Made by a program: the position numbers and the translations under genes. The notes beneath the pieces were generated by a model. The model saw only the letters and a program-made list of their open reading frames with translations, was not told where the DNA came from and searched no databases. Shown here one piece after another: positions 1 through 10,290 of a stretch of DNA of 64,000 nt. The stretch's first letter is position 1. Each line of letters starts with the position of its first letter. Source of the stretch: Elephas maximus indicus (lineage: Eukaryota > Chordata > Mammalia > Proboscidea > Elephantidae); NCBI RefSeq assembly GCF_024166365.1, contig NC_064846.1, positions 26,185,866 through 26,249,865 on the forward strand, read 5' to 3'.

Positions 1-489
1 AACAAAAAATTGATAGAATTTGGATGGAAAAAGACAAATACGCAATTACAGATTTCAACACTCCTTTCCCTATAATTGATATAAAAAGTAGATCAAAAAT
101 CAGTAAAGATATAAGAGACTTATATGTACTACACTATCTATCAACCTGACCTTACTGACATTGGTAACGGACTCCACTCAACAACAGAATAAACATTCTT
201 TTCACTGCACAGGGAACATTTACCAAAATAGGCCATATTCTGGACCATAAAACAATTCACATCAAATTTAAAAGCATGAAAATCATCTAAAGATGTTCTT
301 GAACACAAGGAAATTAAATTAGATTTCCGAAAAATTCCCAAATATTTGGAACCTGAATAACACTTCTAAATAACCCATGAGTCAAGGAAAAAATCTAAAG
401 GAAAACTAGAAAATATTTTAAGCTGAATGAAAATGAAAACACCGCACAGCAGAATTTGTGGGATGCCGCGAACCATGGTCAGAAGAAAA

Positions 490-820
490 TTTATAGCACG
501 GAAATACCTAGATTAGAAAAGATTAAAGATTTCAAAACAGTGACCTCAACTTCCACCTTAAGAAACGAGAAAACACAGAACAAATCAAACCTAAAGTAGG
601 TAAATTTAAAACCAAAGTAAAGATAACAGCAGAAAGCAAACACATTGAAAACAAAAACAATAGAAAAAAGGTGTTTCTTTGATAATATCAATAAAATAGA
701 CAAACCTCTAGCCAGACTACTCAGGAAAAAAAGGACACAATTAATTACTAACAGGAATGAAAAAGGGGTCATCAATATCTTATAAATATTGTGGCAGATA
801 GATTCAAAGGAAAAAAAAAA
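490..820 (+). mobile_element. L1 ORF2 fragment, degraded
   Basis: A-rich sequence whose broken + strand reading resembles the ORF2 region between endonuclease and reverse transcriptase (lysine-rich stretch followed by a 'NKIDKPLARL'-like block near 690-720). Frames are interrupted, so it is a dead copy. The same L1 appears to resume at about 1546-1702 and again after 2509, split by later insertions. Confidence 0.7.
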
Positions 821-1016
821 ACCCATCCCCATTGAGTTGATTCCTGCTCATCGCAGCCCTATAGGACAAAGTACAACTGCTCCATAGGGTTTCCAAAGCT
901 GAATATCTTTATGAAAGCACACTGCTACATCTTTCTCCTATGGAGCAGCTGGTGGGTTTGAACTGCAAACCTTTTGGTTAGGAGCCAAGTGCTTTATTGA
1001 CCTCTGCACCACCACT
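821..1016 (-). mobile_element. AfroSINE, long subfamily
   Basis: Minus-strand copy: the GAGTTGATTCC tail motif is at the left, the B-box region near 950-975, and the A-box end at the right. It carries the extra internal segment (about 890-940) seen only in the longer copies of this window. It lies inside the L1 fragment. Confidence 0.85.
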
Positions 1017-1017
1017 T

Positions 1018-1545
1018 ATCCCCAGCCCCTGGTATCTGAGCCCCTGTGTAATCCTCTGTCCTTGGAGGTGAACTGACATAGTGACTTGCTTCTAATCAAC
1101 ACAATATGGCAAAGGTGACAGGATGTCACTTCCATGATTAAGCTACATAATATTGTAACTGTCATCTTGCTATACTCTCTATTACTGGCTTTAATGAAGC
1201 AAGCTGCCATGTTGGAGAGGCCCATGTGGAAAGGAACTGAGGGCAGCTTCTAGCCAACTGGCAACAGGGCACTGAGGCCCTCAGTCCAACAACCTGCAAG
1301 AAACTGAATCCTGCCAACAACCACGTGATCCTAGAAGTGGACCTTAGAAGTCAGGCCCTCAGATGAGACCCCAGTCCTGGCTAACAACTTGTTTGCAGCC
1401 TTGTGAGAAACCCAGAAGCTGAAAACCCAGCCTGGATCCTTGACCCAAAAAATCGGTGAGATAATAAATGTGTGTTGTTTTAAGCCACTTAAGTTTGTGA
1501 TAATTTGTTATACAGCAAAAGGTACCTAATGTAAATATGAAAATG
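1018..1545 (+). mobile_element. MLT1-like LTR (ERVL-MaLR)
   Basis: The 3' part has the signature of this old LTR group: a GAGATAATAAATG poly-A-signal region followed by TGTTGTTTTAAGCCAC and a TTTGTTATACAGCA-like end at 1455-1525. No internal viral sequence is seen. The family name is from recall of the consensus. Confidence 0.6.
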
Positions 1546-1702
1546 ATAATATTTTATGTGAATAAATTTGACAACTTAGATGAAAAGGACACACTTCTTA
1601 AAACATGTAAACTACCAAAGCTCACTCACAAAAAAAATTAATAACCTGAATACCTCTTTAACTATCACATAAATTGAATTTGTAGTTAAAAAACATTCCC
1701 AC
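1546..1702 (+). mobile_element. L1 ORF2 fragment, continuation
   Basis: AT-rich sequence in the same orientation as 490-820. It ends in AAAAAACATTCCCAC (1688-1702), which is repeated at 2509-2522 and marks the target-site duplication of the insertion between them. Confidence 0.6.
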
Positions 1703-2508
1703 AGAAGCCAGCACACCTTGTACAAGGCAAAGTCATGGAAGCTCCACAGACACATTCAAGCTCCCTGAGGGACCGAATTGCTGGGCTGAGGGCTGTGGGA
1801 ACCATGGTCTCGGGGAACATCCAGCTCAATTGGCATAACAGAATTTATAAAGAAAATGTTCTACATTCTACTTCGGTGAGTAGCATCTGCGGTCTTAAAA
1901 GCCTGTGAGCAGCCATGTAAGATACTCCACTAGTCTCACCCCTTCAGGAGCAAGGGAGAATGAAAAAAACTAAAGACACAAAGGAAAGATCAGTCCAAAG
2001 GACTAATGGACCACAACTACCACGGCCTCCACCAGACTGAGTCCAGTACATCTAGATGGTGCCTGACTACCACCACTGACTGCTCTGACAGGGATCACAA
2101 CAGAGGGTCCCGGACAGAGCTGGAGAAAAATATAGAACAAAATTCTAACTCACAAAAAACCAGACTTACTGGCCTGACAGAGACTGGAGAAATCCCGAGA
2201 GTATGGGCCCTGGACACTCTTTTAGCTCAGTAATGAAGTCACTCGTGAGGTTCACCCTTCAGCCAAAGGTTAGACAAGCCCATAAAACAAAATGCGACTA
2301 AAGGGGCACACCAGCCCAGGGGCAAGGACTAGAAGGCAGGAGGGGACAGGAAAGCTGGTAATAGGGAACCTAACGTCAAGAAGGGAGAGTGCTGACATGT
2401 CATGGGGTTGTTAACCAATGTCATAAAACAATACATGTACTAACTGTTTAGTGAGAAACTAGTTTGTTCTGTAAACCTTCATTTAAAGTACAGTTTGAAA
2501 AAAGAAAG
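1703..2508 (+). mobile_element. Poly-A retroposon, probable afrotherian L1 3' end
   Basis: One of five copies in this window of a repeat containing a CTCTGACAGGGATCAC motif and ending in GTAAACCTTCATTTAAAG plus an A-rich tail. It is flanked by a target-site duplication (1688-1702 and 2509-2522), so it was inserted by retroposition into the older L1. That it is the 3' UTR of a lineage-specific L1 is inferred from the A-tail, the 5' truncation in sister copies and the direct repeats. The 75-codon frame at 2006-2233 has no protein resemblance. Confidence 0.7.
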
Positions 2509-2806
2509 AAAAACATTCCCACGAAGAAAACATTAGGTAAAGACGGCTTCACTGGTAAATTCTCCCATACCTTTAAGGAAGAAATGATAATTCTACACAA
2601 ACCCTTCCGGAAAACAGAAGAGAATAGAATACTCCCCAGCTCATTTTATGAGGCTGGCATTACCCTGATACGAAAATCAGATAGACATTACAAGAAAACC
2701 AAAGACTAGTATCCCTCAAGAACTTAGATGCAAAAATTCTTGACAAAAATTACAGCAAATTGAATCCAACAATGTATAAAAAGGATAATTCATCATGACT
2801 CAAGGA
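2509..2806 (+). mobile_element. L1 ORF2 fragment, continuation
   Basis: A + strand reading gives an L1 reverse-transcriptase-type stretch (GKDGFTGKF near 2540, then LPSSFYEAGITLI near 2640). Stop codons interrupt it, and it continues the L1 broken at 1702. Confidence 0.75.
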
Positions 2807-3228
2807 TACTCTCTTCTGAGACTCTGCTGCATTCTGTAATAAGAATCTGGGTTGCACCATTTCTTTTTCCCAATCATCTCCAAATTCCAAGGTTTTTTTT
2901 AATGTTGTGAACTTTTCCAATGACTCCCATTTGTATCCCTACTGCATTTGTATACAGAATTTAATTTTCCTGTCTTACAGAAAAAAAATTTTTTTACAGA
3001 ACCCCCTGTTAAAAAAGCATTTAAAAACTCTAAAGGATCCATCATTTTATTCAGTACATATGCTAAGAATTCAAAGCAGCTGCCTTTTCAAAGAGCACCC
3101 AAAGCTTGTAAGAATTCCTAAGATTGTTCCCTATCAGAATGGATTTGTAACTTTTCACGGAACCAGAAGTAAAAAGAGGAACAAACACATAGCATGCTTA
3201 TAAATTCCAGCCACTGTACTATTAAATG

Positions 3229-3390
3229 GAAACCCTGGTGGTGTAGTGGTTAAGTGCTACGGCTGCGAACCAAAGAGTGGGCAGTTTGAATCCACCAGGC
3301 GCTCCTTGGAAACTCTATGGGGCAGTTCTACTGTGTCCTATAGGGTCGCTATGAGTCGGAATCAACTCGACGGCACTGGGTTGGGTTTTA
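3229..3390 (+). mobile_element. AfroSINE
   Basis: Complete short-type copy from AAACCCTGGTGGTG to the GGGTTGGGTTTT tail. Twelve-base target-site duplications, TACTATTAAATG, sit at 3217-3228 and 3391-3402, so the insertion is fairly young. Confidence 0.95.
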
Positions 3391-3455
3391 TACTATTAAA
3401 TGCTAATATTACACTATTTAATCCTTACATCCTCCTTAAGAGATAAAATGGCCTG

Positions 3456-3615
3456 GATTCTGGAATGTTTATAAAAACTATGAGTTTTGAAAAGTTAGAA
3501 AACAAGAATATTTTAAATGAGATAAACGTTCAATATGGACCTTGATTCTGGAATGTTTATAAAAATTATGAGTTTTGAAAAGTTCAAAAACAAGAATATG
3601 TAAATGAGATAAACA
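3456..3615 (+). repeat. Tandem duplication, 88-bp period
   Basis: The block starting GATTCTGGAATG at 3456 recurs at 3544 with few changes through GAGATAAAC. This is two tandem units, roughly 90 percent alike by eye, and not part of a recognised repeat family. Confidence 0.85.
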
Positions 3616-3633
3616 GTCAGTAATGAAGCAAAG

Positions 3634-3801
3634 CAAACCCTGGTGGCATAGTAGTTAAGTGCCATGGCTGCTGAACCAAAGGGTCGGTAGTTTGAATCCA
3701 CCAGGCGCTCCTTGGAAACTCTGTGGGGCAGTTCTACTCTGTCCTATAGGGTCACTATGAGTCTGAATCGACTCGACGGCAACGGGTTTGGTTCGGTTTT
3801 C
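3634..3801 (+). mobile_element. AfroSINE
   Basis: Full-length short-type copy with A-box-like start, B box near 3690 and GACTCGACGGCAACGGGTTT tail. Confidence 0.95.
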
Positions 3802-3841
3802 ATTTAACAGAGCAAATCAGTCATAAATGTTGTTGTTAGGT

Positions 3842-4364
3842 GCAGTCTTAGTTATCTAGTGCTGCTACAATAGAAATAACATAAGTGCACGGCTTTAACA
3901 CAGAGAAATTTATTCTCTCATAATCTAGTAGGTTACAAGTCCAAATTCAGGGTGTCAGCTCTAGGGGATGGCTTTCTCTCTCTGCTGGCTCTGGGGGAAG
4001 GTCCTTGTCACGAATTTTTCCCCGGTCGAGGAGCTTCTCAGCTGGCAGGGGTCCAAAGGACATGCTATTCTCCCGAGTCTTGTTTCTTGGTGGTATAAAG
4101 TCCCACATCTCTCTGCTTGCTTCTCTCTTTTGTATCTCAAAAGAGACTGGTTTAGGATACAACCTACATCTCGTAAATTGAGTCCTGCTTCATTAACATA
4201 ACTGCCTCTAATCTTGTCTCATTAACATCATAGGTGTAGATTTGCAACACATAGGCAAATTACATCAGATGACAAAATAGTGAACAATCACACAATACTG
4301 GGAATCACAGCCTAGCCAAATGGATACACAGTTTTGGGGGGACACAATTCAATCCATAACAGGT
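3842..4364 (-). mobile_element. MaLR-type LTR, minus strand
   Basis: Reverse complement of the same LTR family as 43803-44325: shared blocks include the AAATTTATTCTCTC end and the AATACTGGGAATCACAGCCTAG region. Only an LTR is seen, with no internal viral genes. Two copies in opposite orientation lie about 40 kb apart. Confidence 0.7.
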
Positions 4365-5025
4365 GCCATCCAGTCACTTCCGACTCATAGCAACCCCATG
4401 TATAACACAAGGAAACACTGCCCAGTCCTGCACCATCCTCACAATCCCTGCTATGTTTGAGCCCACTGCTACAGCCACTGTGTCAATCCATCTCAATGAA
4501 GGTCTTCCTCTTTTTCACTGACCCTCTACTAAGCATGATGCCCTTCTCCAGGGACAGGTCCCTCCTCATAACATGTCCAAAGTATGTGAGACAAAGTCTC
4601 GTCATCCTCGCTTCTAAGGAGCACGCTGGCTGTACTCCTTCCGAGACAGATTTGTTCCTTCATTCAGCAAATGTAAAGGCCCCCAAAGCTTGACTCCATT
4701 CACGCCATTAAGGTCAACTCTATTTTGAGGTGGCAGCTCTTGCCCAGTTGTATTTTGAGTACCTTCCAACCTGAGGGGCTCATCTTCCAGCACTATATCA
4801 GACAATGTTTAACTGCTGTTCACAAGTTTTTCACTGGCTCATTTTTAAAGAAGTAGATCTTCAGGCCCTTCTTCCTAGTGCGTAGTAGTCTGGAAGCTCT
4901 GCTGAAACCTGTCCTCCATGAGTGACCCTGCTGGTATTTGAAATACCAGTGGCATAACTTCCAGCATCACAGCAACACACAAGCCACCACAGTAAGACAA
5001 GCTGACAGATGAGTGGTGGAGTCAT
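4365..5025 (-). mobile_element. RTE/BovB-type 3' end and associated sequence
   Basis: The part at 4365-4650 is the reverse complement of the 3' part of the RTE copy at 48.9-50.3 kb (same GGACAGGTCC, CACAATCCCTGC and GACTCATAGCAACC blocks). The remainder, from about 4700, matches 40196-40560, including GGGGCTCATCTTCCAGCACT, so both probably belong to one RTE-derived or non-autonomous family. Confidence 0.65.
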
Positions 5026-5550
5026 AAATATACAGAAAGTAAATTTAAAGAAGACAGCACTACTCTAGAAATAGGAGTCTAATTTTATTCTAAATGTTTT
5101 CAGAATGTAATCTGAATATGGGACAGAATTCAGTCATCTAATAGGTCACAATGGAAGATAAATCTAAGTTTCTATTTGTGACATTTATTCCATTAACATT
5201 TTACATAATAGTCTATAAGTATAAGGCAAATACAATAAGTGAAACTATTTCCTAACAATACTTGGAAGTATTAGTTATGTACTGTTCTGGAAAACTAGTC
5301 ATTTACATGACAGACTCCAGGATTATTAAATTTAAACTATCAGTTTTTGCCCATGATCTTCACTTTGGAACTAGTGAACTGCATTTCATTTCCACACCTT
5401 ACATTTACATTGCATCTACATACAAAATTGCATTCCGATGAACTACTAAAGAAAAATTCATTATAACACAGTTCTTCTATAGAGTAGGTGGTGGTCCTGC
5501 CTCCTAACAGCAGTTAGTAAGAAATTCAACCTATTTAAAGTAAGCACAAA

Positions 5551-5748
5551 GAGCCCTGGTGGTGCAATGGTTAAGCACTGGGCTGCTAAAGCTTGGCGGT
5601 TTGAACCCACCCAGCGGCTCCGCGGGAGAAAGACGTGGCGATCTGCTCCCGTAAAGATTACAGCCAAGAAAACCCTATGGGGCAGTTCTACTCTGTCACA
5701 TGGGGTCGCTCGAAGTGGAAATCGAAGGGATGGCACCTAACAATAACA
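5551..5748 (+). mobile_element. AfroSINE, long subfamily
   Basis: GAGCCCTGGTGGTGCAATGG start, internal GGGAGAAAGACGTGG insert and a tail ending in CCTAACAATAACA, a variant of the AAC-rich tail found on RTE elements. Confidence 0.9.
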
Positions 5749-5924
5749 GCCATCACATCAAAGTTCACTCAGGAGAGATGGACTCCAGCCCCGAGCTACT
5801 GCTCCACGCAGGCAGAGTTCACACTGCCGAATCCCCACATTGCCCTCCCCCCCCACCCCTTCTCTTTCCTTTCTTTTTTGTAAACCTCAGAAGAACCCTT
5901 AGATCCCGCGGAAAGCTTTCATAC

Positions 5925-6031
5925 CTCCCTGACGTCCAGCAGGTCGCTCAGCTCCTTGTCGATCACTATAGCAGCCATACGTTGCTGCCAGGGAGTCTCT
6001 GCTGGATTTATCTCCAGCCACCTCTGGCCGA
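5925..6031 (-). pseudogene. TCF12-like 5' coding exon relic
   Basis: On the minus strand a 107-nt exon-like block runs from an acceptor (CTTACAG at 6032-6038, after a pyrimidine-rich stretch) to a donor (GAG|GTATGA, first intron base 5924). It contains an ATG at 5978 and reads [18 protein letters not shown]. The start of human TCF12, from memory, has [21 protein letters not shown]. Here the codons before the ATG also give QQR, and an INP triplet stands where TCF12 has its first MNP. Damage: the upstream Met is Ile (ATA), GT has become VI, and the LDFS core of activation domain 1 is LDVR. TCF4 and TCF3 fit less well (AAL and APV at the AAI position). No following TCF12 exon is seen to the left. 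Most likely a non-functional duplicate fragment with its exon borders preserved. Confidence 0.6.
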
Positions 6032-6059
6032 CTGTAAGGCACAGGAGATGAGCTCGGCG

Positions 6060-7560
6060 AGAGATCAAGAAGGCCCAAAGTGTGTGGAAGGATGAGGGTG
6101 GGCGTTAGGGAAGAAGATTAGAGTCGCAGGGCTACCTTTCAATACCCCCCACTTGTTCCCAAAGCGGTAAAGACAAGTGGTGTGATAGTGCACGCAGTGC
6201 CCGTGCCAGACTGAGAATGTAAGCCATTCTCTTGCTGCCTGGAGAAGATTCCGCATTTTCAGCAACTTGCCACCGCCCCTCCCCCAAATATCCTTGCCGA
6301 GTCTCCGCCTTCTTCCGGCATGTCCTCCACTGTACAGAGCACAGGGCCCCAACCCCGGGCAATTCCATGACCATCCAGCAGGGCGGCGGCGGAGGCCGCG
6401 AACAGTGACGTGACGCGACCCACTCGCTGGGCAATTAAAGAATTGACAAGCTACAGGACACATGCCTCTGGCAGGGACGTGTCCATGGCTTCCAGCTCCA
6501 GGGCGCCCCTAGCAGGGCCCGGAGTCGGGCGCGGGGTATCAGAAGGCACCTTTCTGCATGTCCAAGATGCGTTGTTGGAAAGAAAACAAAACTTAGTTCC
6601 CATCTCACCTAGCGTCCTCCTCTCCCCGCTCGGCCTCTTCATACTTTTACTGCCCTGCCCGCGGCTGAGTCCCAGAGTAGATTCACAGGCTGAGAGCGCG
6701 TCCTGCGGTCTCGGGACCCTGGACTCAAACCTGCACTCCCATTCTGTGCCTCGCCTTGGAGAGGACCCTAGGTTCTACGCTGTGCAAAGTGGCATGGGTG
6801 TCTGGGCAGGTTGGTACCCCACAGACCCTAGCCCGGCCACCCCTTTCACTTTTGGCCGCCTGCAATTACCTGCCGCTCCATCTCTACAGCCAAACCCGTT
6901 GAACCCTCGCTGTGGAGTTGATTCCGACTCCAAGCACCCGGTTTAAAATTCACTCTGGCTGGGAGAGCGGGCTAGGGCTGCCCCCTACGCCACCCAGGGC
7001 CTCGGGTCACTTTGTCCGGTATGGGCTCTTGGATCCCGGGGGAGAGGCAGCTCTCCGCCAGCCTGGCCTCTCGGACAATTTTTTCAATGATGCGCCTCAC
7101 CATCGGCCCCGGCTCCCACTCCATCCCCAACGCTCAGTGCTCTAACACAGTGTTTGGCCCTACTCCTAACCCATACCCACCACTACAAGGACATCCTCGA
7201 GTTAACCCCTGGTCCCCCAGCCCACACCTGGCATATGCACCCAGGAAGTGGGGATTGCAGAGGAAACGGCGGTACCAGGTGGGGGTGCTGAGCTGCCAGA
7301 GGACAAAACCCCAGTGGACTTAGGCAGGCTGAAGTTATGGTGAACAGGGAGAGGAGTACAGGCACTCCAAGAAGCAGTACTGGACCAGACACCCCCCAGG
7401 GTTGCTCAGGCCAGGCTCCCCGGAGAGCAAAGCAAGGGGCAGAGGGCACCGTTGTGCTTCTTCCGCTTGTCCTACTCTGCCTCCGGCCTGAAGCGAAGCA
7501 AGAGGGAGACACACCTAAGAACTCATCTGGATCCGCTGCCTAGGTCACACAGCCCAACTC
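6060..7560. other. GC-rich island without recognised gene
   Basis: This stretch is richer in G+C than its surroundings and contains a TGACGTGA CRE-like site near 6408 and CCGCCGCC runs near 6385. It lies upstream of the TCF12-like relic as read on the minus strand, so it may be a decayed promoter region. Frames of 100-178 codons occur on both strands, as expected in GC-rich DNA, and none resembles a known protein. Confidence 0.45.
6893..6946 (-). mobile_element. AfroSINE tail relic
   Basis: CCAAACCCGTTGAACCCTCG followed by GTGGAGTTGATTCCGACTC is the 3' tail of an AfroSINE in reverse orientation. The rest of the copy is missing. Confidence 0.6.
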
Positions 7561-9380
7561 CCCCCGGACTTACTATCTGGGTGAAATGACTGGCTTCCTA
7601 GTATAAAGAGCCAAGGCGTATGGTTAAAGCACTCCCTGGTAGCTCTCTGCTCCGGAGGAGGGCGGCGGGAGTCAGCATTTCTTTCCCACAGTGGTCCCCT
7701 TGGGACTAATGGGAACAATTTGATTGAAAATTCGTTTAATAAGAACCAGTACCTTCAGTTCATGGCATCTGCATCATGGTTCAACTGACAGGGGTGTAGC
7801 AAGGGTGAGGGCGTCCAGAGGCCATCTCTAAATTGCGTCCTCCCCCCCCCTCCAATTTCAAGCCGAATAGGCATTGATAGCCTCAAGGCTTCAGCAGAAA
7901 CGCCTGCCTGCTTTTTGTCCGGCTGCCTCAGGCGCCTTTCATATTTGTGGCGCCTCGGAATATCATTCTGTGCCTCTTCTGGCACCCCCTTGCACTTCTG
8001 CCCAGGGACAAGTGCCCCTCTCTGTACCCCTCAAGCCCCTGTGAACTGAAACTCAAGATGGGGATCTTCCATGCTATCATAAGCCAGGTTTTACCAATTC
8101 CCAACAGTCTACTCTCCCCATTCTCTTCTCTCAGCCAGCAAGAATATCCCACCTCTGGGATTTCCTGGTAGAAAATTTATTTACCTTTTCTCTCTGAACA
8201 CTGGTAGATACAAAGAGTTCTCTACTCCTCCCTAGTATTTTTATCCTAAGAACTTAAGCCATTTAGATGGGTTAAACGAATACTACTTTCAGATTCAAAG
8301 AGATATCCCCTAATGGTCCTTCCTATACTTAACAACTTTTTCCCTTTTTACAATTCCATCTTTTATAAAAACATGCATTTATACTAAAATCAACCCAAAT
8401 TCAGAGGCCAGAAGAAAAAGGAAAAAAGAACTGTCAAACACCGTAAAACATCAAAACCAAAGAGCTAAAGATTACAGAGAACACTTTTTAAAAACTCAGT
8501 ATACCTAACCAAGTAAAATGAATAATCATCTCTCTGTTCCATGTTCCTGTGTGTATCTTGGAACAGTGCCTAGAAAACTAGTGGATGCTAAATAAATATT
8601 TGTGGAAAAAAACGGAAAGATGAATAATTCTGATGAAAAACAACAGTTAAAATTGAGGATAAGTGATGTCATTGGAAACGGGGGAGTAAGGACTCTTCGA
8701 ATTGATAAAAGAATTGCAACAATCCGGGAATTATTTAATCAAGAAAGACACTGAATCTCTGTAAGAACAATGATCTTTGTTAACATTTTAATCCACCCTA
8801 TTCTCATTATCCATCCCCAAATTCATGGTACCCTAAAACAAACAAACAAAAAAACAGCTGGCAATCATGGTAAAAACCCAGCAGCCTGAAAGCCACTAGA
8901 GGGATCATAATGGGGATTGGACCTGTTTCAAAACCCTATTTCCAGAGAATTGTTATTATCTTTCCTGTGTATTGGTTCCCTGGAAAATACCACTTGCAGG
9001 CATGTCTTTACTTGACCTGACTCAGAGCTCAACCAGTAGAAAAGTCTTGCCACCACTGGTGTTTGACAAAAGCAATCAGAGGCAACTGCTTAACATCATA
9101 GCTGTCTGAGGTAGAAGATAACACTTGGACAAATAGTCTAACCAAAAAGCAAAAAGGAAAAAACTGGGAAATGAGATGTCCATAGGGGATTTAAAAGGCT
9201 TCAAAATAGTCCTGAGAATATAGAAAGCCATGCACATGCATAGAGCTGTGCATATGCCCAAGGCTATGTATATGCTTAGGAAAGACTTAAGAAGGCCCTA
9301 AGTTCACACCTATGGCTAACCTGGAGGCTCTGTGCAAACAAGAAATGAAGGCTAAGGTGGAGTTGTAAACTGCTGGACTG
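7561..9380. other. Intergenic, no feature recognised
   Basis: Mostly unique-looking sequence. Frames of up to 76 codons occur in the GC-richer left part (7755-8171), but they show no splice context or family resemblance. Confidence 0.5.
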
Positions 9381-10089
9381 AGTGTCCAAGGCATGCCCCA
9401 ACATGCAAACATAGCCACTCGGCAAAGACAGTGAGTACTGGTTCTAGGCATCTAAGGAAATCTCTGTCTAATCTTTAGCAGATTACAGAACTACCTGAGT
9501 AGAGACTTCAACAGCCAAACATGAGAAAGAATACAGACTTTACGTAATTAGCTAAAGAAAGACACTAAACAAACAAACAGCCATGACAACAACAACAGCA
9601 AACTCTGGGGAACAGAAGGGAAAATCTGATTTTCAGAGTTCACATTATATTATATATAGATTTTTCAACAAAAATTTTAAGCATACAAAGAAAAAAGTAA
9701 AAATAGCTTTTTTCACAGGAAATAAAACACTAAACAGAAACTGTCCCTAAAGAAAAGATATTGGACTTATTAGACAGATATTTGAAATTTTATATATTTT
9801 ATACATATTTAAATAAAGGAAACCATGTCTAAAAGACTAAAGAAAAATATGATAATCATGTCTCATCAAATAGAGAGTATCAATAAAGAGGTGGAATGGA
9901 TAAAGAAAATATGTACTAATACATGCTACCACATGAATGAACCTTGAAAATGTTATGCTTAAGTGAAAGAGACCAGACCACATATTGTATGATTTCATTT
10001 ATATGAAATGTCCAGTATGGGCAAAAAGATAAATGTTTTTTTATAGTAGGAGATACACGTCGGGAATGGTAATAGTGTGCTATTGTTGT
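9381..10089 (+). mobile_element. Old L1 3' region
   Basis: The block at about 9900-10030 (ACATGCTACCACATGAATGA, then ATTGTATGATTTCATTTATA) is the widely shared 3' sequence of mammalian L1M elements. The left boundary is uncertain. Confidence 0.55.
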
Positions 10090-10290
10090 TGGGCACTATG
10101 AAGTCGATTTCAACTCATAGCAACTCCATGTGACAGAGCAGAACTGCCCCATAGAATTTGCTAGGTTGTCATCTTGACAGGAGCAGATCACCAGGTCTTT
10201 ATTCCTTGGAGCAGCTGGGTGGATTTGAACCACCAACCTTTTGGTTAGCAGCAGAATGCTTAACTTTTGTGCCACTAGGGCTCCTGGTGG
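10090..10290 (-). mobile_element. AfroSINE, long subfamily
   Basis: Reverse-strand copy with the tail (GTTGTTGGGCACTATGAAGT) at the left and CACTAGGGCTCCTGGTGG at the right. The TTGTTGTT edge is the complement of an AAC-type tail. Confidence 0.9.

Noticed and set aside
3227..3390. Possible tRNA genes at the A-box/B-box motifs of AfroSINEs
   Set aside because: The boxes belong to tRNA-derived SINEs; no full cloverleaf with acceptor stem is present.
6065..6463. 100- and 132-codon minus-strand frames upstream of the TCF12-like exon
   Set aside because: They overlap in different frames, resemble no protein and are not in frame with the relic exon.
6410..6946. 178-codon + strand frame in the GC-rich island
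   Set aside because: It ends inside an AfroSINE tail relic, has no recognisable domain, and GC-rich DNA gives long frames by chance.
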